A stretch of DNA of 30,814 bases from an uncultured Oscillospiraceae bacterium (GTDB taxonomy: Bacteria; Bacillota; Clostridia; Oscillospirales; Ruminococcaceae). The stretch covers positions 1 to 30,814 of the forward strand of contig CAJMEU010000012.1 in NCBI GenBank assembly GCA_905212515.1, given 5' to 3'. Below are positions 1-7,406 of the stretch, piece by piece (the stretch's first letter is position 1; each line of letters starts with the position of its first letter). A program made the position numbers and the translations under genes. Under the pieces are notes generated by a model. The model was not told the DNA's origin, made no database searches, and was given only the letters and a program-made list of their open reading frames with translations.

Positions 1-833
1 CCCGCGGCCGCCCCCACCTTGAGCGCGTGGGCATAGTCCCCTTTTTCCAGCCATCCGGCGAGGAAGCCCGCCACCATGGAATCCCCCGCGCCCACGGAAT
101 TTTTCACCGTTCCTGTGGGCACGCCGATCTTGTGGAAGGCCCCCGCCTCATCCAGCAGAATGGCCCCGGCGCCGGCCATGCTCACCAGCACATTGCGTGC
201 GCCGCGCTGCTGCAGGCGGGCAGCGCAGTCTTTGATCTCGCCGTCCGTTTGCAGCTCCCGGCCGAAAATGGCGCCCAGTTCCAGATGATTGGGCTTGATG
301 AGGAACGGCCGGTAGCGCAGCACATTGCACAGCAGCTCCCGTTCGGCGTCCACGGCCGTCAGGATACCGCGGCCCTCCAGGCGGGCCAGGATCTGCTGGT
401 AGATATCCGCTGGCAGGGTGGCGGGGATACTGCCGGCCAGCACCAGGAAATCGCCCTCGTCTAATGTGTCCAGCTTGGCGAACAGGGCCTCCACCGCTTC
501 TTGCCCGATGACCGGGCCCTGGGCGTTGATCTCCGTCTCGCAGCCTGCTTTGATCTTCACGTTGATGCGTGTGGCGCCCGCGGGCAAACGGATGAAATCC
601 GTGCGAACGCCAGCGGCGCGCAGACCGTCTTCCAGCGCCTGGCCGGTAAATCCCGCCACAAAACCCAGGGCCACGCTGCTCACCCCCAGGTTGTGCAGCA
701 CCGTGGACACGTTGATGCCCTTGCCCCCCGGCTGCATCAGCTCCCCGCTGGTGCGGTTCACCCGGCCGGCCTCAAAGGCGGGCATGTGCACCACATAGTC
801 GATGGCCGGGTTGAAGGTGACGGTGTAGATCAT
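1..833 (-). CDS. fruK: 1-phosphofructokinase, C-terminus cut by window edge
   Basis: The product phosphorylates fructose-1-phosphate to fructose-1,6-bisphosphate after PTS uptake of fructose, in the cytoplasm. The 277 residues visible start MIYTVTFNPAID, a typical FruK/LacC opening. They contain the PfkB glycine-rich segment PGGKGINVSTVLHNLG near residue 36 and the second PfkB signature SVGAGDSMVAGF, whose catalytic Asp is residue 251. The family is usually a little over 300 residues, so roughly 30 residues lie beyond base 1. The ATG overlaps the stop of the upstream regulator gene (ATGA), so the two genes are translationally coupled in one operon. A fruA PTS gene would be expected next, outside the window; that is inference. 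The tagatose-6-phosphate kinase LacC is the main alternative, but the DeoR/FruR partner favours FruK. Confidence 0.93.
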   Translation of the reverse strand, partial: MIYTVTFNPAIDYVVHMPAFEAGRVNRTSGELMQPGGKGINVSTVLHNLGVSSVALGFVAGFTGQALEDGLRAAGVRTDFIRLPAGATRINVKIKAGCETEINAQGPVIGQEAVEALFAKLDTLDEGDFLVLAGSIPATLPADIYQQILARLEGRGILTAVDAERELLCNVLRYRPFLIKPNHLELGAIFGRELQTDGEIKDCAARLQQRGARNVLVSMAGAGAILLDEAGAFHKIGVPTGTVKNSVGAGDSMVAGFLAGWLEKGDYAHALKVGAAA

Positions 834-1585
834 TGAGACTCCTCCGCTTCTTTGATGACCGCGTGCTGGGAAAAACGCTTGTCCGGCACATGGTCGGTGA
901 TGATGCAGGCCTTTTCCAGCGGGCAGATGGTGACGGCCGACACCTTGCCGAACTTGGTGGAATCTGCCACCACATAGGCCATATAGGCCTGTTCCACAGC
1001 CTTGGCCTTGATGCGGGCCTCCTCGGCGTCCGGCGTGGTGAAGCCCCGCTGGAGGGAAATGCCGTTGGCGCCGATGAACGCTTTGGTGAAATTATAGCCC
1101 GCCAGCAACTCTATGGCCACACCGCCCACGATGGCCTCGGTGCGCGGTTTGAGCTGGCCGCCGATGACGTAGGCGCGCAGGCCTTTTTCCACCATGCGCC
1201 GGGCACAGGCGATACCGGTGGTGACAAAAGTCGCCTTGGACTCGCCCAAATATTCCACCATACGCAGCGTGGTGGTGCCCGCGTCCAGGAAAACGAAATC
1301 GTCGTCCCGCACCTGGGCCGCAGCACAGCGAGCGATGCGGTCTTTTTCCGCCACCTGCAGGCCGGCTTTGGTCACCACATCCGGCTCCTCGGGCTGGAAG
1401 TCGCCCGGCAGCGCCACGGCGCCGCCGTGCACTTTGGCCAGGCGGCCCTGCCCGGCCAGAGCGGACAAGTCCCGCCGCACCGTGGATTCCGACGCACCCG
1501 TTGCCTGGCAGAGCTGGGCCACGTCCGCGCTGCCATGAACGTTCACATATTCCAGGATCGTATTCAGCCGCTCCTGTGCCAGCAT
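830..1585 (-). CDS. fruR: DeoR-family transcriptional regulator, fructose operon repressor type
   Basis: This 251-residue protein has the DeoR layout. An N-terminal winged helix (residues 1-57) carries the family signature around ESTVRRDLSALAGQGRLAKVHGGA. A C-terminal DeoRC sugar-phosphate sensor domain (about 75-235) includes DAGTTTLRM and FIGANGIS. DeoR-family regulators of this type release DNA on binding a phosphorylated sugar; fructose-1-phosphate is the expected effector because fruK follows immediately. The ATG at 1585 has an AGAGGGG ribosome site about 10 nt upstream. Its stop overlaps the fruK start by ATGA. It is transcribed from the promoter at 1618-1646 and is probably autoregulated by the repeats overlapping that -35 box. 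Confidence 0.92.
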   Translation of the reverse strand: MLAQERLNTILEYVNVHGSADVAQLCQATGASESTVRRDLSALAGQGRLAKVHGGAVALPGDFQPEEPDVVTKAGLQVAEKDRIARCAAAQVRDDDFVFLDAGTTTLRMVEYLGESKATFVTTGIACARRMVEKGLRAYVIGGQLKPRTEAIVGGVAIELLAGYNFTKAFIGANGISLQRGFTTPDAEEARIKAKAVEQAYMAYVVADSTKFGKVSAVTICPLEKACIITDHVPDKRFSQHAVIKEAEESQ

Positions 1586-1617
1586 GGTACATCGCCCCTC
1601 TTTTTCATTCTGTGCTT

Positions 1618-1646
1618 ACTATAGCACATCATTCAGCCAATTTCAA
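1618..1646 (-). promoter_or_regulatory. sigma-A type promoter of fruR-fruK
   Basis: On the minus strand, a TTGAAA -35 box (1641-1646) and a TATAGT -10 box (1618-1623) are separated by exactly 17 bp. The start site would fall near 1611, about 25 nt before the fruR ATG. Confidence 0.75.
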
Positions 1647-1660
1647 TCATTTTCATTCAA
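1641..1660. promoter_or_regulatory. candidate FruR operator, two tandem 10-bp repeats
   Basis: The plus-strand units TTTCAATCAT and TTTCATTCAA follow one another directly, and the first covers the fruR -35 box. DeoR-type repressors often bind short direct repeats of one helical turn. The surrounding AT-rich gap (1637-1692) also begins with CCAAT and ends with ATTGG. Assignment to FruR is inference from position. Confidence 0.4.
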
Positions 1661-1720
1661 AATAAATCAATTTTAAGAATTATTTTGATTGGATCCGCTG
1701 TCAAGTGATCAGAATGGCCG

Positions 1721-1748
1721 TTGCGCGCGCCCATAACTATGATATAAT
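1721..1748 (+). promoter_or_regulatory. promoter of the threonine aldolase-like gene
   Basis: A perfect -10 box TATAAT lies at 1743-1748. The -35 box is weak (TTGCGC at 1721-1726, 16-bp spacer). An AAGAGGG ribosome site at 1765-1771 lies 6 nt before the ATG at 1778. Confidence 0.6.
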
Positions 1749-1777
1749 AAAGATACTTTCAGAAAAGAGGGAAAAAG

Positions 1778-2815
1778 ATGATCCGTTTCAACAACGACTA
1801 CAGCGAGGGGGCCCATGCCCGCATTTTGCAGCGCCTGGCGGACATGAACGTCGCGCAGCTGGCCGGCTACGGCGAGGGCCCCTGCTGCCAGGCAGCCGCC
1901 GACCTCATCCGCCGGCGTATCGGTGCGCCGGATGCGGCCGTACATTTTCTGGTGGGCGGCCCCCAGGCGAACCTGCCGGTGATCGACGCGGCACTGCGCC
2001 CGCACCAGGGCGTGCTGACGGCCGACACCGGCCACATCCATACCCACGAGACCGGCGCCGTGGAGGCCTGCGGCCACAAGGTGCTGGCCCTGCCCAGCCG
2101 GGAGGGCAAGCTCACGGCTGCGCAGGTGGAGGAGACCTGCCGTCTGCACTGGGCAGATGCCTCGTTTGAGCACATGATACAGCCGAAAATGGTGTACCTC
2201 TCCTTTCCCACAGAGCTGGGCACGCTGTACTCGAAGGCGGAACTGGCCGCCCTGCGGGCCGTGTGCGACACCTACGGCCTGTATCTGTTTTTGGATGGCG
2301 CCCGGCTGGGATACGGCCTGGCGGCCGAGGGATGCGATGTGTCCCTGGCTGATCTGGCCGCGCTGTGCGACGTGTTCTACATCGGCGGCACCAAGCAGGG
2401 CGCGCTGTTCGGCGAGGCAGTGGTCATTCTCAACGAAGCGCTGAAGGCCGATTTCCGCTACCTGATCAAACAGCACGGCGGTATGCTGGCCAAGGGCTGG
2501 TTGCTGGGCGTACAGTTTGAAGAGCTGTTGAAAGACGATCTGTACTTCGACCTGGCCCGCCATGCCGACCGGCTGGCGGACGAACTGCGCGGCGCCCTGC
2601 GGGCGAAGGGCTTCCCCTTCCTGGTGGAGACCCCCACCAACCAAGTGTTCCCCATTTTGCCCGACGGCTGTCTGGAAGCACTTGGCAAAGAATACACCTT
2701 CACCTATTATGCCCGGGCAGACGCCAAACACAGCGCCGTGCGTTTTTGTACCAGCTGGGCCACCCGCAGGGAGGATATGGCCGCGCTGATAACCAGCATC
2801 GAAAAACTGGTATGA
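1778..2815 (+). CDS. low-specificity L-threonine aldolase / beta-eliminating lyase family, PLP enzyme
   Basis: This 345-residue cytoplasmic PLP enzyme of fold type I would cleave L-threonine or related beta-hydroxy amino acids to glycine and an aldehyde. The N-terminus reads MIRFNNDYSEGAHARIL, with a HIHTHETGAVE segment near residue 86. The DGARLGYGL aspartate region follows, then the PLP-binding lysine K206 in GGTKQGAL, as in aromatic amino acid beta-eliminating lyase/threonine aldolase proteins. The length is normal for the family. The next gene starts by overlapping its stop, so the two are co-transcribed. Related low-specificity enzymes act on several substrates, so I give the family and no gene symbol. 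Confidence 0.88.
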   Translation: MIRFNNDYSEGAHARILQRLADMNVAQLAGYGEGPCCQAAADLIRRRIGAPDAAVHFLVGGPQANLPVIDAALRPHQGVLTADTGHIHTHETGAVEACGHKVLALPSREGKLTAAQVEETCRLHWADASFEHMIQPKMVYLSFPTELGTLYSKAELAALRAVCDTYGLYLFLDGARLGYGLAAEGCDVSLADLAALCDVFYIGGTKQGALFGEAVVILNEALKADFRYLIKQHGGMLAKGWLLGVQFEELLKDDLYFDLARHADRLADELRGALRAKGFPFLVETPTNQVFPILPDGCLEALGKEYTFTYYARADAKHSAVRFCTSWATRREDMAALITSIEKLV

Positions 2816-2829
2816 AAGAGAGAATGGGC

Positions 2830-3579
2830 ATGGACGATGAATTTGTAAATTTGACCCCGCAAAACCTGGCCGACGAACACCTGTGCTGCATTATCCGCAG
2901 CAAAAAGCCCCATCCGGGTGTCGAGGCAAAGCGGCAGTGGCTCGCGCAGCGGCTGCCCGAGGGGCATGTGTTCCGGAAGCTGAACGTCAAAGAAAAAGTT
3001 TTTATTGAATATGCCCCCCTGGAAACGGCTTGGGTGCCCATCCTCGGCGACAATTACATTTATTTGTACTGCCTGTGGGTCGCCGGCGATTACAAGGGCA
3101 AGGGATATGGAAAAGCCCTGCTGGAGTATTGCCTGGCCGACGCCAAGGAACAAGGCCGATCAGGCGTTTGCATGCTTGGGGCGGCGAAGCAAAAGGGCTG
3201 GCTGTCCGACCAGTCTTTTGTGAAAAAGTTTGGATTCAAAGCCGTTGGCTCCACCTATTACGGATATGAATTGCTGGCGCTCTCTTTCGACGGGACCGCG
3301 CCTCAGTTTGCCCCCAATGCCAAAAGCGGGAAAATCGCAAGCCAGGATCTGACCCTTTATTATGACCTGCAATGTCCCTATATCTCTCAATCCATCGAGA
3401 TGGCCAAGGCGTCTTGTGCGGCGAACGGTGTTCCGCTTTCTTTGATCCAGGTGGATACGCTGCAAAAAGCCAAAGAGCTGCCTTGTGTTTTCAATAACTG
3501 GGCCGTGTTTTACAAGGGGGAGTTCCAGACCGTGAACCTGCTAGACACCGCAGCTTTGACACGGCTGCTGAAAAAATAG
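2830..3579 (+). CDS. GNAT acetyltransferase with C-terminal YoaP-like domain
   Basis: The start VNLTPQNLADEHLCCII matches YoaP-type proteins. A GNAT fold follows, with the acetyl-CoA loop region GDYKGKGYGKALLEYC near residues 91-106. A C-terminal YoaP-like domain (about 175-249) contains YYDLQCPYISQSIEMAK and the ending FNNWAVFYKGEFQTVNLLD. The family is cytoplasmic and its substrate is unknown. Start choice: the ATG at 2830 has GAGAG 7-9 nt upstream. An in-frame ATG at 2812 overlaps the upstream stop as ATGA and would add MKERMG, and a third ATG at 2824 is too close to the ribosome site. Either 2830 or 2812 is possible. It forms a two-gene operon with the aldolase-like gene. Confidence 0.85.
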   Translation: MDDEFVNLTPQNLADEHLCCIIRSKKPHPGVEAKRQWLAQRLPEGHVFRKLNVKEKVFIEYAPLETAWVPILGDNYIYLYCLWVAGDYKGKGYGKALLEYCLADAKEQGRSGVCMLGAAKQKGWLSDQSFVKKFGFKAVGSTYYGYELLALSFDGTAPQFAPNAKSGKIASQDLTLYYDLQCPYISQSIEMAKASCAANGVPLSLIQVDTLQKAKELPCVFNNWAVFYKGEFQTVNLLDTAALTRLLKK

Positions 3580-3637
3580 CCCCAAACCGCTCTTTCTGTT
3601 TTTGCAAGCGGCGCGCGCTCATGGGATTTGAAATTTT

Positions 3638-3658
3638 GCCGTCCTTGGCGGCTTTTTT
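3638..3658 (+). terminator. intrinsic terminator after the GNAT/YoaP gene
   Basis: The hairpin GCCGTC-CTT-GGCGGC (six pairs, one G:U) is followed by TTTTTT. It lies 58 bp past the stop, in the convergent gap 3580-3757, which holds no gene. Confidence 0.6.
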
Positions 3659-3744
3659 CAAAACCAATTTTGCAACGTTGGCGCATGGGTCTGGTTCGCC
3701 CGGATCATCGAATGGCGCTGCCCGTTGAGGCGGCCACAAGGATC

Positions 3745-3777
3745 AAAAAAGGGCCGGTCAGGTTGACCGGCCCTTTT
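3745..3777. terminator. bidirectional terminator between convergent genes
   Basis: A perfect 10-bp stem (GGGCCGGTCA at 3751-3760, TGACCGGCCC at 3764-3773) has A6 on one side and T4 on the other. It is best oriented for the minus-strand LarC2 gene, whose TGA stop (3760-3758) lies inside the stem. Confidence 0.85.
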
Positions 3778-4207
3778 CCTCTTGTTCCGCGAGCGAGCGC
3801 AGGGGCACGCCGTTTTCCCGCGCCAGGCGGGCCGCGTCCTCATATTCCATCTTCTCCCGCCGGATGCCGGGGCCCTGGGACAGCTTCGTCCGCACCGGGC
3901 CGTATGCAGTTTCCCTCTGCCCTTCCTGCCGTGCCAGCAGCCAGCGGCCGCATCGGCTTGCGCGCACGCCGATGCTGGTGGTATTTTGCAGCAGGCACAG
4001 GGCCATGCCCTCCTCCTGCGCGGGATGGCACAGCACCTGGAACTGCCAGGCCGGCCGGCCCTTTTTCATGAGGATAGGCACCGCGCAGGCATCCAATGCC
4101 CCTGCCGCCATCAGCGCCTCCAGGGCGGCGGACACCGCGTCGCCGCCCATATCGTCCACATTGCACATCAGCTGCACCACTTCATCCTGCTGTAGCCGCC
4201 CGTCCAT
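3758..4207 (-). CDS. stand-alone LarC C-terminal (LarC2-like) nickel insertion domain
   Basis: The 149 residues match only the C-terminal part of LarC, the enzyme that inserts nickel into the pyridinium pincer cofactor of lactate racemase-type enzymes. Recognisable parts are CNVDDMGGDAVSAALEALM (residues 15-33), VPILMKKGRPAW, TTSIGVR, the AYGPVRTKLSQ segment and the final EYEDAARLARENGVPLRSL. In Lactobacillus plantarum LarC is made as LarC1 and LarC1C2 by frameshifting. Here nothing LarC1-like lies upstream: the neighbour is a divergent response regulator. The gene has its own good promoter and an ATG at 4207 with a G-rich ribosome site (GGGGGG, 6 nt upstream), so it looks like an intact small gene rather than a fragment. 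Its partner must be elsewhere, or the domain acts alone. Confidence 0.8.
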   Translation of the reverse strand: MDGRLQQDEVVQLMCNVDDMGGDAVSAALEALMAAGALDACAVPILMKKGRPAWQFQVLCHPAQEEGMALCLLQNTTSIGVRASRCGRWLLARQEGQRETAYGPVRTKLSQGPGIRREKMEYEDAARLARENGVPLRSLAEQEEKGRST

Positions 4208-4230
4208 TGTCAGCCCCCCGTTTATTTTTT

Positions 4231-4259
4231 AGTGTAACACGGGGACAGCGGCCTGTCAA
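4231..4259 (-). promoter_or_regulatory. sigma-A promoter of the LarC2-like gene
   Basis: On the minus strand, TTGACA (4254-4259), a 17-bp spacer and TACACT (4231-4236) form a near-consensus promoter. The start site lies about 18 nt ahead of the ATG. Confidence 0.8.
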
Positions 4260-4290
4260 ACCCGGCAAAAGCTGTAAAACAAGCCTTTTG

Positions 4291-4321
4291 GAAACATTTT
4301 TGAAACAAAATGTGATACAAT
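4291..4321 (+). promoter_or_regulatory. promoter and candidate response-regulator binding site of the two-component operon
   Basis: GAAAC occurs at 4291-4295 and again at 4302-4306, an 11-bp phase, with a third looser GTAAAAC copy at 4274-4280. A TACAAT -10 box lies 9 bp further on (4316-4321) and no proper -35 box is present. This arrangement fits an activator of the OmpR class contacting polymerase from direct repeats. The same GAAAC pair precedes the lipoprotein/ABC operon at 7351. AGGAGG at 4331-4336 serves the ATG at 4343. Confidence 0.55.
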
Positions 4322-4342
4322 GAGGCCGAGAGGAGGCAGTGT

Positions 4343-5002
4343 ATGAAACCGATCCTGATCGTAGATGACGAACGGCCCATTGCCGAACTGATCGAACTGA
4401 CGCTGCAAAAGATGGGCTACGCCTGCCAGCTGGCCTTTGACGGCGACACGGCTGCCGACCTGATGGAGCAAAACGAATACGACCTGGTGCTGCTGGACAT
4501 CATGCTGCCCGAGCCAAACGGTTACGAACTGCTGGAATACCTGCGCCCCACGGGTACGCCGGTGATCTTTCTGACGGCAAAGGGCACGGTGTCCGACCGG
4601 GTGCGCGGACTGCGCCTGGGGGCGGACGATTACATTGTGAAGCCCTTCGACCCCATGGAGCTGCTGGTCCGGGTGGAGAGCGTGCTGCGCCGCGCAGGGC
4701 GGGGCGACCGCGTGCTGAAGGCATGGGACGTGGCCGTGGACCCCACCACCCACACGGTGACCAAAAACGGCGTGCCCGTATCCCTGACGCCCCGGGAATA
4801 CGATCTGCTGATGGTACTGCTGCACAATCGGGGCGTGGTGTTCTACCGCGATATTCTGTATGAGCGCGTATGGGGCACAGATTCTGACCTGGACACCCGC
4901 ACGCTGGATGTGCATATCTCCCGTCTGCGCAAAAAACTGGGTTGGAACGGACACATTCGCACCGTGAGCAAGGTGGGCTACCTGCTGGAGGGCGAAGTAT
5001 GA
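4343..5002 (+). CDS. OmpR-family response regulator
   Basis: This is a 219-residue cytoplasmic DNA-binding regulator. The receiver domain (1-115) has the acidic pair D8/D9, phospho-acceptor D52 (LVLLDIMLP), T78 and K100 (YIVKPF). The OmpR/PhoB winged-helix domain spans about 125-218 (SLTPREYDLLMVLL, RTLDVHISRLRKKLG, VSKVGYLLE). All switch residues are present. The gene overlaps the kinase gene by ATGA, so kinase and regulator are translationally coupled partners. The likely targets are its own promoter and the one at 7351, judged from the shared direct repeats. Confidence 0.95.
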   Translation: MKPILIVDDERPIAELIELTLQKMGYACQLAFDGDTAADLMEQNEYDLVLLDIMLPEPNGYELLEYLRPTGTPVIFLTAKGTVSDRVRGLRLGADDYIVKPFDPMELLVRVESVLRRAGRGDRVLKAWDVAVDPTTHTVTKNGVPVSLTPREYDLLMVLLHNRGVVFYRDILYERVWGTDSDLDTRTLDVHISRLRKKLGWNGHIRTVSKVGYLLEGEV

Positions 5003-6486
5003 AATTTGCACATAAGCTGACCATCTGCATCCTGCTGCTGCTGGCCGTGGTGCTGTCGGGCGGAGGTTATGTGCTGCTGCGGCAGAATTTCCGCTCCTCG
5101 CTGGAAGACGCCGCCCAGCAAAACGCCGCCGCGCACCAGCGGGAGGTTTATGCCTTGGAAACGTCCCTGGCCCAGCAGCTGCAGCAGGAGGACCGCCCGG
5201 CCGAGCAGGTGCTGTACAATTACGCCCGGGGGTTAACGAGCCGCGGCGCTGGCCGTGATTACCACTTTGCGCTGTGCCGGGACAGCGGGGTGACGCTGTT
5301 TTCCAACCTGCCCGCCGGGGTGGGCAAAAGCAATCAACTGGCGGCCATGCAGGCGGACAGCGACGCCGTCACCCTGTGGGAGGCCGGCGGACGGCAGTAC
5401 ATGATGATCGCCTCCGTCACGCCGGTGGCCACTTCAGCCATGGGCCCCGTGTTTAGCACCGGCCCGGATGCGGAGAAAGGCGACCGCCTGTGGCTTTTGA
5501 GCTGCTTTGACGTATCCGCCCTGTTCGCCGCGCGGGACTTGCAGCTGCGCAACTATCTGCGCATGGAATGTCTGGCGCTGGCCTGTGCCGCAGTGGCCGC
5601 CGCCCTGATCGCCCGGCTGCTGACGGGGCCCATCCAGCAGCTGGAGCGCACCAGCCGCGCCATAGCCGAAGGGGATCGCAGCCGCCGCACAGCCCTGAAA
5701 AGCCGGGACGAGATAGGCGCACTGAGCCGCAGCTTCGACGCCATGGCCGACACGGTGGAGCAGACCATTGACGCCCTGGCGGACGACGTGCGCCGGCGCG
5801 AAGAATTTGTGTCGGCGTTCACCCACGAGCTGAAAACGCCCATGACCTCGATGCTGGGCTATGCCGACATACTGCGCAGCGGCCAGGTGCCTGCCGAGAC
5901 CCAGCGGCGCGCGGCCAATTACATCTATCACGAGACGCGGCGGCTGGAGGGGCTGAGCGCCAAGCTGATGCTGCTGATGGGCCTGTCCCACGAAGAGGAC
6001 TTGGCGCTGCGTCCGGTTCGTCTGGCGGCCGTGCTGGGCGACGCGCAGCGCAGTTTGCCCGACTTGCCCGCGCGCCTCTGCCTGCCCGCGGCGGCGGGGA
6101 CCTGCTGGGTAATGGCCGAACGGGACCTGCTGGCCGATCTGGTGCGCAACTTGGTGCTGAACGCCGCCAAGGCACAGCCCAAAGACGGCGCCGTGCACGT
6201 GGACTGTTCCCCCGGGCCGGACGGCGTGTGCCTGGCCGTATGGGACCAGGGCTGCGGCATCCCGCCGGAGGAGCTTGCCCATGTTACCGAGCCATTTTAT
6301 ATGGTGGACAAATCCCGTGCCCGGAGGGAAAACGGCAGCGGCCTGGGACTGGCGCTGTGCGCGCGTATCGCGCAGCTGCACGGCACCGTCCTTTCCATCG
6401 AGAGCCGCGTGGGCGCGGGCACACGGGTCAGCCTTCTGCTGACGCCCTGCGCCCCGCCGGCGTTCGAACAGGAGGTGGCTTTATGA
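4999..6486 (+). CDS. membrane sensor histidine kinase
   Basis: The 495-residue class I kinase has a first membrane segment at about 8-27 and an extracytoplasmic sensor region of roughly 160 residues. A second membrane segment lies at about 187-207, followed by a HAMP linker. The HisKA domain has phospho-acceptor H276 in FTHELKTPMTSMLGY. The HATPase domain has an N box (RNLVLNAAKA, 383-392), G1 (DQGCGIPPEE, from 416) and G2 (NGSGLGLALC, from 445). The large external domain indicates direct sensing of an external signal, unlike BceS-type intramembrane kinases. I chose the ATG at 4999 because it overlaps the regulator stop and begins with a good membrane signal. The stop overlaps the next gene in the same ATGA manner. 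Confidence 0.95.
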   Translation: MKFAHKLTICILLLLAVVLSGGGYVLLRQNFRSSLEDAAQQNAAAHQREVYALETSLAQQLQQEDRPAEQVLYNYARGLTSRGAGRDYHFALCRDSGVTLFSNLPAGVGKSNQLAAMQADSDAVTLWEAGGRQYMMIASVTPVATSAMGPVFSTGPDAEKGDRLWLLSCFDVSALFAARDLQLRNYLRMECLALACAAVAAALIARLLTGPIQQLERTSRAIAEGDRSRRTALKSRDEIGALSRSFDAMADTVEQTIDALADDVRRREEFVSAFTHELKTPMTSMLGYADILRSGQVPAETQRRAANYIYHETRRLEGLSAKLMLLMGLSHEEDLALRPVRLAAVLGDAQRSLPDLPARLCLPAAAGTCWVMAERDLLADLVRNLVLNAAKAQPKDGAVHVDCSPGPDGVCLAVWDQGCGIPPEELAHVTEPFYMVDKSRARRENGSGLGLALCARIAQLHGTVLSIESRVGAGTRVSLLLTPCAPPAFEQEVAL

Positions 6487-7301
6487 AACGCAGGTTCTCC
6501 CTGCCCGCCCCCTGGATGACCGCGGGGGCTTATTTGCTGACCTTGGCGGCGCTGGCCGGACTTATTTGGGCGCCGGCCGCTTTGCTGAAGGGGCAGGACG
6601 CCGGCCTGTACGGCCGGCCGCTGACGGTGGAACCGGCCCAGGGCGCGCTGACGGAGGAAGGGCGCGCTTACCCCCTGGCACAGACGATGTACGACCGCAC
6701 CCATGTGTGGAGCGAACAATGGCTGCAGTGGGAGGACGCGGGCATGAACGAGGCCGCCGCCCGCGAGGCGCTGACGGACGCCCTGGATAAACTGGCCGAG
6801 GCCGATATGCTGGACGCCCAGCTGACGGCCCGCTGCCACGACGCGCTGAGCCATGCGGCACAGTATGCCACCGGCCGGGACGGCATGGGGTTTCTGGACC
6901 TGCGGTGGACGCTGTTCGCCACCAGGGACGGCGAGATCCTGGACCCGGCCAAAGCCCGGGACACGCAAGAACAGCTCTTCACCGCAACTTACTTTTTGAG
7001 CGCCACCGTGGAGCCCCGCACCGGCGTGCCCGTGGCGCTGACGCTGTACCTGCCCGGCCAGGCCTCCTCGGGCGACGCGGAGGCAGCGCTGCTGCGTTAC
7101 CGGCAGGTGCTGGGCTTGCAGGCAGTGGATGACTGGCAGGCCGTGGATATCTCCCGCTCCGGTACGTTGGAAGCGGCGGCGGCCTACTCCCCCACCACGC
7201 AGCTGTACGTCTATTGTTCCCTGCCTGCCGGCGATGCCGCCACCTCCTGTACCCTGGGGCTCTCTTCCATGTCCCCCGATCAATTTGAACAGTTCCAATA
7301 A
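6483..7301 (+). CDS. membrane-anchored accessory protein of the two-component operon, unknown function
   Basis: I do not recognise this 272-residue protein. It starts MKRRFSLPAPW and has one hydrophobic segment (about 12-36), either a signal anchor or an uncleaved signal. The rest is a soluble, presumably external domain with an Ala-rich helical stretch (about 75-120) and beta-rich segments toward the C-terminus (TATYFLSATVEPRTGVPVAL). There is no lipobox. Its ATG overlaps the kinase stop, so it is made with the kinase, and it is the last gene before a terminator. An auxiliary sensor or modulator of the kinase is the natural guess from context only. Confidence 0.75.
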   Translation: MKRRFSLPAPWMTAGAYLLTLAALAGLIWAPAALLKGQDAGLYGRPLTVEPAQGALTEEGRAYPLAQTMYDRTHVWSEQWLQWEDAGMNEAAAREALTDALDKLAEADMLDAQLTARCHDALSHAAQYATGRDGMGFLDLRWTLFATRDGEILDPAKARDTQEQLFTATYFLSATVEPRTGVPVALTLYLPGQASSGDAEAALLRYRQVLGLQAVDDWQAVDISRSGTLEAAAAYSPTTQLYVYCSLPAGDAATSCTLGLSSMSPDQFEQFQ

Positions 7302-7305
7302 GGGC

Positions 7306-7336
7306 AAAAGGCGGATGATCCCGCCTTTTCTTTTTT
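7306..7336 (+). terminator. intrinsic terminator of the two-component operon
   Basis: The stem AAAAGGCGG/CCGCCTTTT (7306-7314, 7321-7329) has a 6-nt loop and is followed by a T-rich tract to 7336. It separates this operon from the lipoprotein/ABC operon, which has its own promoter. Confidence 0.85.
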
Positions 7337-7350
7337 AGAGGGCGCCCTTT

Positions 7351-7385
7351 GAAACAAATTTGAAACATCTCGGCGTTATGATAAT
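7351..7385 (+). promoter_or_regulatory. promoter and candidate response-regulator site of the lipoprotein/ABC operon
   Basis: GAAAC at 7351-7355 and 7362-7366 is an 11-bp-phased direct repeat with an AAATTT spacer, nearly the same as the one at 4291-4306. A -10 region TATGATAAT (7377-7385) starts 10 bp after the second repeat. There is no clear -35 box, as expected for an activated promoter. Confidence 0.55.
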
Positions 7386-7406
7386 AGAAGAAGGCGCGGG
7401 AGCAGT

